9,456 nucleotides of DNA from Lachnospiraceae bacterium (GTDB taxonomy: Bacteria; Bacillota; Clostridia; Lachnospirales; Lachnospiraceae). The notes beneath the pieces are model-generated. The model was not told the origin of the DNA. It did no database searches and worked only from the letters and a program-made list of their open reading frames with translations. The DNA is taken from positions 1 through 9,456 of the forward strand of contig CAAEHZ010000420.1 of the NCBI GenBank assembly GCA_900755865.1. The letters run 5' to 3'. Position numbers and translations under genes: made by a program. Shown piece after piece: positions 1 to 6,497 of this stretch (within the stretch, counting starts at the first letter, position 1; every line of letters starts with the position of its first letter).

Positions 1-1
1 G

Positions 2-625
2 GCAAAGCGGGCAGAAGCCCTTGGATGCAACGTGTTATCCGTGATTACGCCGTCCTTTGCACAGGCATCCCAGAATGAATTATATGAACATTATCTGTGT
101 GTGGCAGAAGCAGTACACATTCCCATTGTCCTGTATAATATTCCTGCGAGAACCGGAAATGCCCTAGGCGTTGATACGGTCAGGCGGCTGGCAGAAGTAG
201 ATAACATCGTAGGAATCAAGGACAGCAGCGGTAATTTTGACCAGATGCTTCAGTATCTGGAAGCAACGGCAGAGAAGGATTTCAAGGTGATTTCGGGCAA
301 TGATTCCCTGATTCTCTGGAACCTTTTGGCAGGTGGCGTGGGAGGAATTGCCGGCTGCGCCAATGTATATCCGGAAAATATGGTAGCCATTTATGAAAAC
401 TTTATCAGAGGAGATTTGGAGGCTGCAAGGAAAGCACAGAATGCAATCCGGAGTTTCCGTGAGGTTTTCCGTTTCGGCAATCCCAATACAGTGGTAAAGA
501 GTGCAACGGCTCTGCTGGGATATCCGGTTGGTAAATGCAGACGTCCTTTTCATCAGCTCTCGGATGAGGCGGTGCGGGAACTGAAAAAGGTTCTGGAAGA
601 TAATAAGGCAAAAGGAATGGCTTAA
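2..625 (+). CDS. DapA/NanA-superfamily class I aldolase, 5' truncated by window edge
   Basis: C-terminal 207 residues of a dihydrodipicolinate synthase / N-acetylneuraminate lyase family protein (usual length about 290-310), so roughly the first 90 residues lie upstream. The reading frame is open to the window edge. The GTG at 32 is internal Val in the family alignment, not a start. Visible residues include the catalytic Tyr in YNIPARTG (codon 134-136) and the Schiff-base Lys in GIKDSSG (codon 218-220). The Arg of ARTG matches the Arg that DapA uses to bind the carboxylate of its second substrate. The family forms or cleaves C-C bonds using pyruvate as donor or product, in the cytoplasm, as tetramers. 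Fifteen bases before a PdxA homologue and upstream of sugar-import genes, a catabolic 2-keto-3-deoxy acid aldolase or dehydratase is more likely than lysine synthesis. The exact substrate cannot be read from sequence. The superfamily call is firm; the function is open. Confidence 0.93.
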   Translation, partial: AKRAEALGCNVLSVITPSFAQASQNELYEHYLCVAEAVHIPIVLYNIPARTGNALGVDTVRRLAEVDNIVGIKDSSGNFDQMLQYLEATAEKDFKVISGNDSLILWNLLAGGVGGIAGCANVYPENMVAIYENFIRGDLEAARKAQNAIRSFREVFRFGNPNTVVKSATALLGYPVGKCRRPFHQLSDEAVRELKKVLEDNKAKGMA

Positions 626-628
626 AAC

Positions 629-633
629 AGGAG
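629..633 (+). promoter_or_regulatory. Ribosome binding site of pdxA homologue
   Basis: AGGAG seven bases before the ATG at 641, in the 15-base gap after the aldolase stop. It supports that start and tight co-translation of the two genes. Confidence 0.8.
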
Positions 634-640
634 AAAACAG

Positions 641-1681
641 ATGAAGGATAGCAGACCGGTAATAGGAATAACGATGGGGGACCCTGCTGGAATAGGACCT
701 GAGATTACAGTGAAGGCTCTGGCTTCTGAAGAAATTTATCAGAACTGCTGCCCGGTGGTTGTCGGAGATGCCTCTATTCTGGAGCATGCCCGGGATATTG
801 TTGGAATTGACTTAAAGGTACATAAAATAAGACAGCTTTCTGAAGCACGCTATGAGTGTGGAACGATTGATGTGCTGGACAGGGGAGGCTTAAATCCCGG
901 AGAGTTTCCCATAGGAGAGATTTCAAAGCAGGCGGGTCAGGCAGCTTTTGAATATGTGGAGAAAGTGATTACACTTGCAATGAACCGGGAGATAGATGCT
1001 ACTGTTACCAATCCGATTAATAAGGCGGCAATCAATCTGGCGGGACATCCCTATTCAGGACATACAGAGATTTATGCAGATTACACAGGCACAAAGAAGT
1101 ATACAATGCTTCTGGCGCATGAAAACCTCAGAGTGGTCCATGTGACGACACATGTGGCATTAAGGCAGGCATGCGAGATGGTAAAAAAGGAAAGAGTTGC
1201 AGAAGTCATCAGGATTGCTTGGAACGCCTGCAAAACAATGGGAATCGAAAATCCGAGAGTAGCGGTTGCAGGCTTAAATCCCCATGCAGGGGAAGGCGGA
1301 CTGTTCGGCAGAGAGGAAATAGAGGAAATCATCCCGGCGGTTGAAGAAACAGTGAAAGAAGGTATCACAGTGGAGGGACCTCTTCCGGCAGATACTGTTT
1401 TCTCAAAGGCAAGGGGCGGAATGTATGATATTGTGGTAGCCATGTACCACGACCAGGGACATATCCCGCTGAAGATGGTAGGTTTTGTCTATGACCAGAA
1501 AAAAGGGGAATGGGAGAATGTTTCCGGAGTCAACATTACGCTGGGACTTCCGATTATAAGAACCTCTGTGGACCATGGGACGGCATTTGACCAGGCAGGC
1601 AGTGGCAGGGCAAATGCAAAAAGTCTGGAAAATGCGATTGATTACGCAATCCGGTTTGCAAGACAAAAGGAAAGGAAATAA
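641..1681 (+). CDS. pdxA2: PdxA-family dehydrogenase, probably catabolic PdxA2 (4-phosphoerythronate/threonate dehydrogenase)
   Basis: Complete 346-residue PdxA-family protein, normal length (about 330-345). Seen in order: GITMGDPAGIGPE near residue 9, substrate-loop SGHTE with His141, and three metal-binding His in TTHVALR (171), NPHAGEGG (215) and YHDQGH (270). Their spacing nearly matches E. coli PdxA His166/211/266. The C-terminal block runs TSVDHGTAFDQAGSG. The family oxidises a phosphorylated hydroxy-acid with NAD and then decarboxylates it, using a divalent metal. PdxA itself serves pyridoxal phosphate synthesis. PdxA2 paralogues convert 4-phospho-D-threonate or -erythronate to dihydroxyacetone phosphate and CO2 after a DUF1537 kinase. 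The setting (aldolase upstream, glycosidase and sugar importer downstream, no pdxJ) favours the catabolic role. That choice is inference, since motifs alone do not separate the two. No kinase gene is in the window. ATG at 641 follows a good AGGAG. Confidence 0.93.
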   Translation: MKDSRPVIGITMGDPAGIGPEITVKALASEEIYQNCCPVVVGDASILEHARDIVGIDLKVHKIRQLSEARYECGTIDVLDRGGLNPGEFPIGEISKQAGQAAFEYVEKVITLAMNREIDATVTNPINKAAINLAGHPYSGHTEIYADYTGTKKYTMLLAHENLRVVHVTTHVALRQACEMVKKERVAEVIRIAWNACKTMGIENPRVAVAGLNPHAGEGGLFGREEIEEIIPAVEETVKEGITVEGPLPADTVFSKARGGMYDIVVAMYHDQGHIPLKMVGFVYDQKKGEWENVSGVNITLGLPIIRTSVDHGTAFDQAGSGRANAKSLENAIDYAIRFARQKERK

Positions 1682-1685
1682 AGGT
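1680..1685 (+). promoter_or_regulatory. Weak ribosome binding site deciding the start of the sialidase-fold gene
   Basis: AAAGGT nine bases before the ATG at 1695, overlapping the pdxA stop codon. It is weaker than the other sites in the operon. It favours 1695 over the in-frame ATG at 1575, which lies deep inside pdxA. Confidence 0.55.
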
Positions 1686-1694
1686 AAAGAACTG

Positions 1695-2858
1695 ATGCCA
1701 AGAGAGTATATAGAGATACCGCAAATGGAAGTGGATGGAAAATTATATTATGACAGACATCTGGATATGGTGGAGGCACTGATTCCCAATCCCTATCAGT
1801 ACTGCCATGCGGCAGATTTGCTGGAAACGGCAGACGGAGATTTGCTGTGCTGCTTTTTTGCAGGGGAGAAGGGAGAGGGCTGGTCGGATGTAAATATTTA
1901 TCTGTCCAGATTACCGGCTGATGGAAGCTGCTGGAGCAATCCGGTCAGAGTATCGGATGACGATACCCGTTCAGAACAGAATCCATCCCTTTTTCAGCAT
2001 CCTGACGGAGACATATGGCTGATATATACAGCACATGTTTCCAAAACACCGGGAATGGAACTCCCGCCCCATGCAAATCTGCAATATACGGCGCAGATTC
2101 GCTGTAAGCGTTCCAAAGATGGAGGACATACCTTTGGAGAAACGGAAACCTTATTCGATTATCAGGGTTCGTTCTGCAGACAGAAAATACAGGTGCTCAA
2201 AAGCGGCAGGTTTGTTTTTGGAAACTGGAGATGCTTCGACGATGACACAAGAAACGGAAGCGATATAACGGTTATACAGATTTCAGACAATCAGGGTAAG
2301 GACTGGCGGGCGGTGGAAATACCGGACAGCAGAGGTCTGGTACACTGCAATCTGGTAGAAAGACCTGATGGAAGGCTGGTTGCACTTTTCAGAAGCAGAG
2401 GTGCAGATTATATCTACCGGGCAGAATCGGAAGATGAGGGAGAACATTGGACAAAACCGGAGGCATTGGAGCTTCCCAATAATAATTCCAGTATTTCCGC
2501 GATTCCGCTGCAGAGCGGAGCGATTGCGATGGCGTACAATTCCTGCGGCTTTGGAGAAGACAGAAACAGGAGCCGGTGGCCGAAGCAGAGGGCACCGATA
2601 GCCCTGGCAATATCTGAGGATGATGGAGTGACCTGGGATTTACGCAGAATTGTGGAAAGCGCAGAGGGCTACTGCGGACGACTGAACGGGTCAAGTAACA
2701 GGAGATATGGATATCCGGTGCTGATGCAGGGCAGGGACGGAGCAATTCATCTGGCCTATACCTGGCGACAGCGCAGAGCAATTAAATATGTGAAAATCGA
2801 TGAAGCGTGGATTCGCGGAGAAACCAGTCTGGATGAAGGATTAAAATATCAATTCTGA
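1695..2858 (+). CDS. Sialidase-fold (BNR/Asp-box) glycoside hydrolase, cytoplasmic, COG4692-like
   Basis: 387 residues from the ATG at 1695. The open frame reaches back to 1575, but those 40 codons overlap pdxA and look unlike the family. Four Asp-boxes (S-x-D-x-G-x-x-W/F) sit at about residues 140-147, 197-204, 245-252 and 307-314, the mark of a beta-propeller sialidase fold. Near residue 38 is HAADLLETADGDLL, then NPSLF at 96-100, and near the C-terminus GYPVLMQGRDGAIHLAY. These match the general plan of predicted neuraminidases of the BNR_2 / COG4692 type. There is no signal peptide or anchor, so it probably acts on imported oligosaccharides. No F/YRIP motif of classical GH33 sialidases is evident, and no nan-type ManNAc genes are nearby. 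A different acidic sugar (Kdo, or DHA as for GH143 enzymes) or a neutral glycoside may be the true substrate. Fold confident, activity unknown. Confidence 0.85.
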   Translation: MPREYIEIPQMEVDGKLYYDRHLDMVEALIPNPYQYCHAADLLETADGDLLCCFFAGEKGEGWSDVNIYLSRLPADGSCWSNPVRVSDDDTRSEQNPSLFQHPDGDIWLIYTAHVSKTPGMELPPHANLQYTAQIRCKRSKDGGHTFGETETLFDYQGSFCRQKIQVLKSGRFVFGNWRCFDDDTRNGSDITVIQISDNQGKDWRAVEIPDSRGLVHCNLVERPDGRLVALFRSRGADYIYRAESEDEGEHWTKPEALELPNNNSSISAIPLQSGAIAMAYNSCGFGEDRNRSRWPKQRAPIALAISEDDGVTWDLRRIVESAEGYCGRLNGSSNRRYGYPVLMQGRDGAIHLAYTWRQRRAIKYVKIDEAWIRGETSLDEGLKYQF

Positions 2859-2871
2859 GGATATTGCGTAG

Positions 2872-2876
2872 AAAGG
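2872..2876 (+). promoter_or_regulatory. Ribosome binding site deciding the lplB-type start
   Basis: AAAGG lies only one base before the ATG at 2878 but seven before the in-frame ATG at 2884. The downstream ATG is therefore the better start. Confidence 0.65.
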
Positions 2877-2883
2877 CATGGGT

Positions 2884-3828
2884 ATGGGGAAATTAACGAA
2901 AACAAAAACAAAGAGAATGAGTCTTGCAAAGATAGGGAAAAAGGCATGGCAGTACAGATGGATGTATGTGTTTCTGCTGCCGGCTGTCATATGGTATATC
3001 CTGTTTGCATATCTGCCTATCTATGGCGTAACGATTGCCTTCAAGGATTATAACATTGTAAAAGGGGTATGGGACAGCCCCTGGGTCGGATTCGCAAACT
3101 TTACGAAGATATTCAATGACCCTAATTTTACCAGAGCATTCCGCAATACTATTTTTATCAGTCTTTTAAAGCTGATTTTTGTAACACCCTGCGGACTGGT
3201 GCTGGCACTTCTTTTATCAGAGGTGAAAAACCGTGTATTCAGAGGAACCATTCAGAGTTTGTCCATGCTGACACATTTCTTTTCCTGGGTAGTCATTGCC
3301 TCTATCATGACAGTGCTGCTTTCACCGACGACAGGTGTCGTAAATGAAATTATTTCGATGCTTGGCGGGAAACCGGTTTATTTTCTGGCGGATGACAAGT
3401 GGTTTATCTTCTGGGTGGTAGTGTCGGATATCTGGGAGTCAGCCGGGTGGAACGCGTTGGTGTTTATAGCGGCAATTGGAGGAATCTCACCGGATTTGTA
3501 TGAAGCGGCATCTATTGACGGCGCGGGAAGATGGCAGAAAATGTTCCGGATTACCCTGCCCTGTCTGTCCGGAACAATCTGTACGGTGCTGATTTTGAAG
3601 CTGGGAAGCTTGCTGTCCGGTAACTTTAACCAGATTTTCAATCTGTATAATTCGGCAGTTATGGATGTTGCGGATATTCTGGATACCTATGTATACAGAC
3701 TGGGTATTAACAGCATGAAGTACAGCTACTCTTCGGCGGTGAGCCTGTTCCAGAATATGATTAGCGTGGTACTGGTGTTTGTTGTAAATCAGATTGTCAA
3801 GAAGATTGATCAGGAGGGAATCGTATGA
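2884..3828 (+). CDS. lplB: ABC sugar importer permease, LplB type
   Basis: 314-residue integral membrane protein (316 if the ATG at 2878 is used; spacing from AAAGG favours 2884). A Lys/Arg-rich N-terminus is followed by about six hydrophobic segments near residues 27-49, 87-112, 128-148, 172-200, 229-246 and 283-304. The cytoplasmic EAA loop that docks on the ATPase is at about 206-226 (YEAASIDGAG, ending RITLP). LLPAVIWYILFAYLPIYG near the N-terminus is typical of LplB / YteP-like permeases of the carbohydrate-uptake-1 group. These often serve pectin-derived or other uronate-containing oligosaccharides. It forms a heterodimer with the next gene product, whose ATG overlaps its TGA by four bases. 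No ATPase gene is present here; such systems usually share an MsmK/UgpC-type ATPase. The family is clear; the transported sugar is not. Confidence 0.94.
   Translation: MGKLTKTKTKRMSLAKIGKKAWQYRWMYVFLLPAVIWYILFAYLPIYGVTIAFKDYNIVKGVWDSPWVGFANFTKIFNDPNFTRAFRNTIFISLLKLIFVTPCGLVLALLLSEVKNRVFRGTIQSLSMLTHFFSWVVIASIMTVLLSPTTGVVNEIISMLGGKPVYFLADDKWFIFWVVVSDIWESAGWNALVFIAAIGGISPDLYEAASIDGAGRWQKMFRITLPCLSGTICTVLILKLGSLLSGNFNQIFNLYNSAVMDVADILDTYVYRLGINSMKYSYSSAVSLFQNMISVVLVFVVNQIVKKIDQEGIV
3812..3817 (+). promoter_or_regulatory. Strong ribosome binding site inside the end of lplB
   Basis: Perfect AGGAGG seven bases before the ATG at 3825, located within the last codons of the first permease gene. With the ATGA stop/start overlap it indicates translational coupling, giving equal amounts of the two permease halves. 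Confidence 0.85.
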
Positions 3829-4727
3829 TAGGGGGTATAAAAGTAAAAGGAAAAAAGAAGGAAAGATATACCCTTGCAGACTGGGTGATTGGTTTCTTCC
3901 TTTTATGTTTCGGATTGGCGATTGTATATCCTGTCTGGTATCTGTTTATGCTGTCCTTTTCTACTTTTGGCGGCATTTCAGCCAGCAGCAATCCTTTTAT
4001 GTTGACGCCGGCGGGATTTACGCTGCGCGCCTATAAGGACATTTTCGCATCGCCGTATATCCAGTCCGGTTATATGGTGACAATATTCCGGACGGTTGTA
4101 GGAACAGCACTTTCCGTTTTTTTCATGGCACTGGCGGCTTATGCACTTTCTAAAAAAGATATGCCCGGCAGAAAAGTGTTTACCATATTCTTCCTGGTAA
4201 ACATGTTTGTACAGGGAGGTATGATTCCTACTTACCTGATGATTAAGGAACTGGGACTTTTAGACAACATCTGGCTTCTGGTGCTGCTGCCGATGTTCAA
4301 CACCTACTACATGATTATTCTGAGGAGTTTTTTCCAGACCATTCCGGAAAGTCTGGCGGAAGCAGCCAAGCTGGATGGTGCAAGTGAGGTACAGATATTT
4401 TTCCGGATTATGGCACCGTTAAGTGTACCTTCCCTGATTGCGGTAGGAACATGGGTGTTCTTCACACACTGGAATTCTTGGTTTGATTCACAGCTGTATT
4501 TCAGTACGATGAAAAAGCAGGTAGTGCTGGTACAGATTAGAAGGCTTGTGATTGAACAGAGTAATCTGCTTTTGACCGGAATGACTACGGGAAAGGCAAA
4601 TCTTCCTACGGAAAATTCCATTCAGGCAGCAGGAATCATGGTGACAATTTTACCTGTATTGATTATATATCCTTTTGTCAAGAAGTACTTTGTGAAAGGT
4701 ATGACACTGGGTGCAGTAAAGGAATAA
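3825..4727 (+). CDS. ytcP: ABC sugar importer permease, YtcP/LplC (AraQ-like) type
   Basis: 300-residue membrane protein, partner of the preceding permease. Hydrophobic segments lie near residues 19-45, 83-109, 116-138, 148-166, 197-216 and 268-289. The EAA loop is at about 178-199 (AEAAKLDGAS, then FFRIMAPL). The C-terminal KKYFVKGMTLGAVKE tail is a recognisable end of the YtcP/LplC group in COG0395. The central VQGGMIPTYL and LRSFFQTIP segments are also typical. Start at 3825 is fixed by AGGAGG at 3812-3817 and by the four-base overlap with the upstream stop. It forms half of the membrane channel that takes sugar from the lipoprotein encoded next. Similar pairs in Bacillus (for example yteP-ytcP) are linked to rhamnogalacturonan oligosaccharides, but substrate cannot be inferred from the permease itself. 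Confidence 0.94.
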   Translation: MIGGIKVKGKKKERYTLADWVIGFFLLCFGLAIVYPVWYLFMLSFSTFGGISASSNPFMLTPAGFTLRAYKDIFASPYIQSGYMVTIFRTVVGTALSVFFMALAAYALSKKDMPGRKVFTIFFLVNMFVQGGMIPTYLMIKELGLLDNIWLLVLLPMFNTYYMIILRSFFQTIPESLAEAAKLDGASEVQIFFRIMAPLSVPSLIAVGTWVFFTHWNSWFDSQLYFSTMKKQVVLVQIRRLVIEQSNLLLTGMTTGKANLPTENSIQAAGIMVTILPVLIIYPFVKKYFVKGMTLGAVKE

Positions 4728-4769
4728 GGTATTTTATAAAACATTTTATTATACAAGGAGGGTACATAC
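4728..4769 (+). other. AT-rich spacer with weak inverted repeat before the binding-protein gene
   Basis: The longest gap in the window, 42 bases, and very AT-rich compared with the flanking genes. It contains the palindrome TTTTATAAAA (4732-4741) and a small AT-only stem, ATAAA (4736-4740) with TTTAT (4745-4749). No GC-rich stem plus T-run is present, so it is not a standard terminator. I also see no convincing -35/-10 pair. It could be an mRNA cleavage or stability point that lets the binding protein accumulate above the permeases, but this is speculative. Confidence 0.3.
4755..4761 (+). promoter_or_regulatory. Very strong ribosome binding site of the binding-protein gene
   Basis: AAGGAGG eight bases before the ATG at 4770, the best match in the window. 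This fits high expression of the extracellular binding protein relative to the permeases. Confidence 0.88.
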
Positions 4770-6494
4770 ATGAAAGGAAAAAGTCTTAAGAAAGCAATGG
4801 CACTGGCCCTGTGCGGCACAATGGTAATGTCGATGGCAGCCTGTGGGAGCAAAGAAGCGCAGCCGTCACAGAGTGCCCAAAGCAGCACAGGCACCTCTGA
4901 TGCAGGTACTGGCAGTACGACCCCGGAGGAGAAAATGGAGATTTCCTGGTACAACATTAATCCACCCTATGAGGATGATTCCTGGGGAGAGCAGACCTTT
5001 GAAGAGCTGTTCAATGTGGATGTGAAAATTGTCCGTGCGGAGAGTGACAGCGAATTGAGCACCATGCTTGCCGGAGGAGAAATCCCGGATGTGCTGATGT
5101 TAAGTTCAGTAGAGCAGGTTGCTGCGTTTGAGAACCTTGGAATCCTGGCAAGTGTCAGTGAGGAAGAAATTAAGGAACATATGCCTTCTTACTATGAGAG
5201 ATGTATTGGCGAGGATGAAAAGTTCTTTACCTATTCCATGATTGACGGTGTGAATTACGGCATTGCAAAGTACAAGGCAGCCAGCGGCATTGCGCAGGCA
5301 GCAGTTATCCGGGCAGACTGGATGGAAAAATGCGGAATTGATAAGGTTCCCACAACGCTGGAGGAACTGGAAGAGGTATTTAAGGCATTTACCTATAATG
5401 ACCCGGATGGAAACGGTGTGAATGATACCTATGCTCTTACTTCCGGCTCTGATAAGGAAAATGGCAAGCGTTTCTTCTCCTCTATTTTTGGAGCTTATGG
5501 CATCAATCCTTTCTGCTGGACCGAAAAGGATGGAAAGGTAGTTTTCGGTTTTGCTACGGATGAATGTAAGGACGCGTTAAAGCTTCTTAACAAATGGTAT
5601 GAAATGGGACTGATTGACCCGGAATTTGTTACGGATGAAAGCAGAACCTCAGGTACGGATATTGCATACAAGTTTGCGAACGGCATTACCGGCTTTGTTG
5701 ACGGGTTCGCTTTTGACGATTATGAGTGGGACAATGATGCACATGTAAATGCAAAGTGGGTGGCTTCCAATGAAAGCTGGCAGAAGTTCTTTACGGATAA
5801 TGCAGAGGATGAAGCAACACTTTACGGCACGGCAAATGTGACTGATTTCAGTGATGACATGATTGACCCTTACTATATTGTTATTCCGCAGATAGAGGGA
5901 CCTGCCGGTGAAAAGTCCGGTTACTATGCAGGAAATAACATTGCCGGATATATCTGCTTTGGCGTACAGCTTGAAGATGACAAAGAGAAAATGTATAAGG
6001 TAATGGATATTCTGGAGCAGGAAGCAACAGATGAAGAAATTATTATCAATCACTGGGGACCGGAAGGCTACATCTGGGAGTGGAACGAAGATAAGACACA
6101 AAGACAGTGGATTGAGAATTACAGTGACAAGGAAAACTATAACGCACAGGGTCAGGCAATCGGAAATGGTCAGTGCCTCTGGGCAATGTATAATGCAAAT
6201 GATGCATTCCTTACCCTTATCGGCGGAACCAGAATGGATCAGCGTTACAAGGTGGATATGCCGATGTTTTCCAAGATGAATACGGTGAAGGATGCCGTAA
6301 AGGTTTCCCTGAATGCTACTACGGAAAATCCGGATTTGATTTACGCATATCCTCTGGAGTATATCGTAAAGGCAATTCGTGGGGATGTTGATATTGATGC
6401 CACCTGGGAGAGCACTCTCCAGAACTGGTATGACAATGGTGGTACACAACTGACACAGGAAGCTAATGACTGGTATCAGGGTACACAGGAGTAA
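4770..6494 (+). CDS. ABC importer substrate-binding lipoprotein, LplA-like
   Basis: 574-residue extracellular solute-binding protein, long as usual for the LplA/AlgQ-like cluster (about 500-570). The N-terminus is a lipoprotein signal: MKGKSLKK, a hydrophobic stretch, then MSMAAC with the lipidated Cys at residue 25. A Ser/Thr/Gly-rich linker reaches about residue 55 before the globular part. DPDGNGVNDTYALT at 211-224 looks like the EF-hand-style calcium loop known in AlgQ-type oligosaccharide-binding proteins. Many surface Asp/Glu and Trp residues fit binding of a sugar chain. It would be anchored outside the membrane and deliver substrate to the permease pair encoded just upstream. Order permease-permease-binding protein is common for this family. 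The ligand is unknown; neighbours suggest an oligosaccharide carrying acidic sugar and possibly rhamnose. ATG follows AAGGAGG. Confidence 0.94.
   Translation: MKGKSLKKAMALALCGTMVMSMAACGSKEAQPSQSAQSSTGTSDAGTGSTTPEEKMEISWYNINPPYEDDSWGEQTFEELFNVDVKIVRAESDSELSTMLAGGEIPDVLMLSSVEQVAAFENLGILASVSEEEIKEHMPSYYERCIGEDEKFFTYSMIDGVNYGIAKYKAASGIAQAAVIRADWMEKCGIDKVPTTLEELEEVFKAFTYNDPDGNGVNDTYALTSGSDKENGKRFFSSIFGAYGINPFCWTEKDGKVVFGFATDECKDALKLLNKWYEMGLIDPEFVTDESRTSGTDIAYKFANGITGFVDGFAFDDYEWDNDAHVNAKWVASNESWQKFFTDNAEDEATLYGTANVTDFSDDMIDPYYIVIPQIEGPAGEKSGYYAGNNIAGYICFGVQLEDDKEKMYKVMDILEQEATDEEIIINHWGPEGYIWEWNEDKTQRQWIENYSDKENYNAQGQAIGNGQCLWAMYNANDAFLTLIGGTRMDQRYKVDMPMFSKMNTVKDAVKVSLNATTENPDLIYAYPLEYIVKAIRGDVDIDATWESTLQNWYDNGGTQLTQEANDWYQGTQE
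6487..6491 (+). promoter_or_regulatory. Ribosome binding site inside the end of the binding-protein gene
   Basis: AGGAG lies in the last codons of the lipoprotein gene, six bases before the ATG at 6498. Only three bases separate stop and start, so the glycosidase is probably translationally coupled. Confidence 0.8.
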
Positions 6495-6497
6495 CGG

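Noticed and set aside
32..34. GTG as start of the aldolase
   Set aside because: The frame is open upstream to base 2 and the family alignment continues through it; the gene is cut by the window edge.
164..787. 207-codon open frame on the minus strand
   Set aside because: It covers the aldolase end and pdxA start in antisense; no domain, and the sense genes carry clear motifs.
1575..1694. 40-codon N-terminal extension of the sialidase-fold frame
   Set aside because: It lies inside pdxA, has no ribosome site at its ATG and does not resemble the family; ATG 1695 sits just after the pdxA stop.
2..2858. Ordinary sialic acid (nan) operon from aldolase plus sialidase
   Set aside because: No nanE, nanK, nagA/nagB or ROK kinase is seen, and PdxA has no role in sialic acid use. 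The aldolase has YNIPARTG rather than the NanA-like form. Not excluded completely, since upstream genes are unseen.
4729..4754. Possible transcription terminator or internal promoter
   Set aside because: The stem is AT-only and interrupted by mismatches, there is no T-run after a GC stem, and no -35 element at proper spacing to a TATAAA-like box.
5649..6449. 266-codon open frame on the minus strand
   Set aside because: It is fully antisense to the binding-protein gene, with a Cys/Ile/His-rich composition unlike a real protein and no recognisable domain. A by-product of codon bias.
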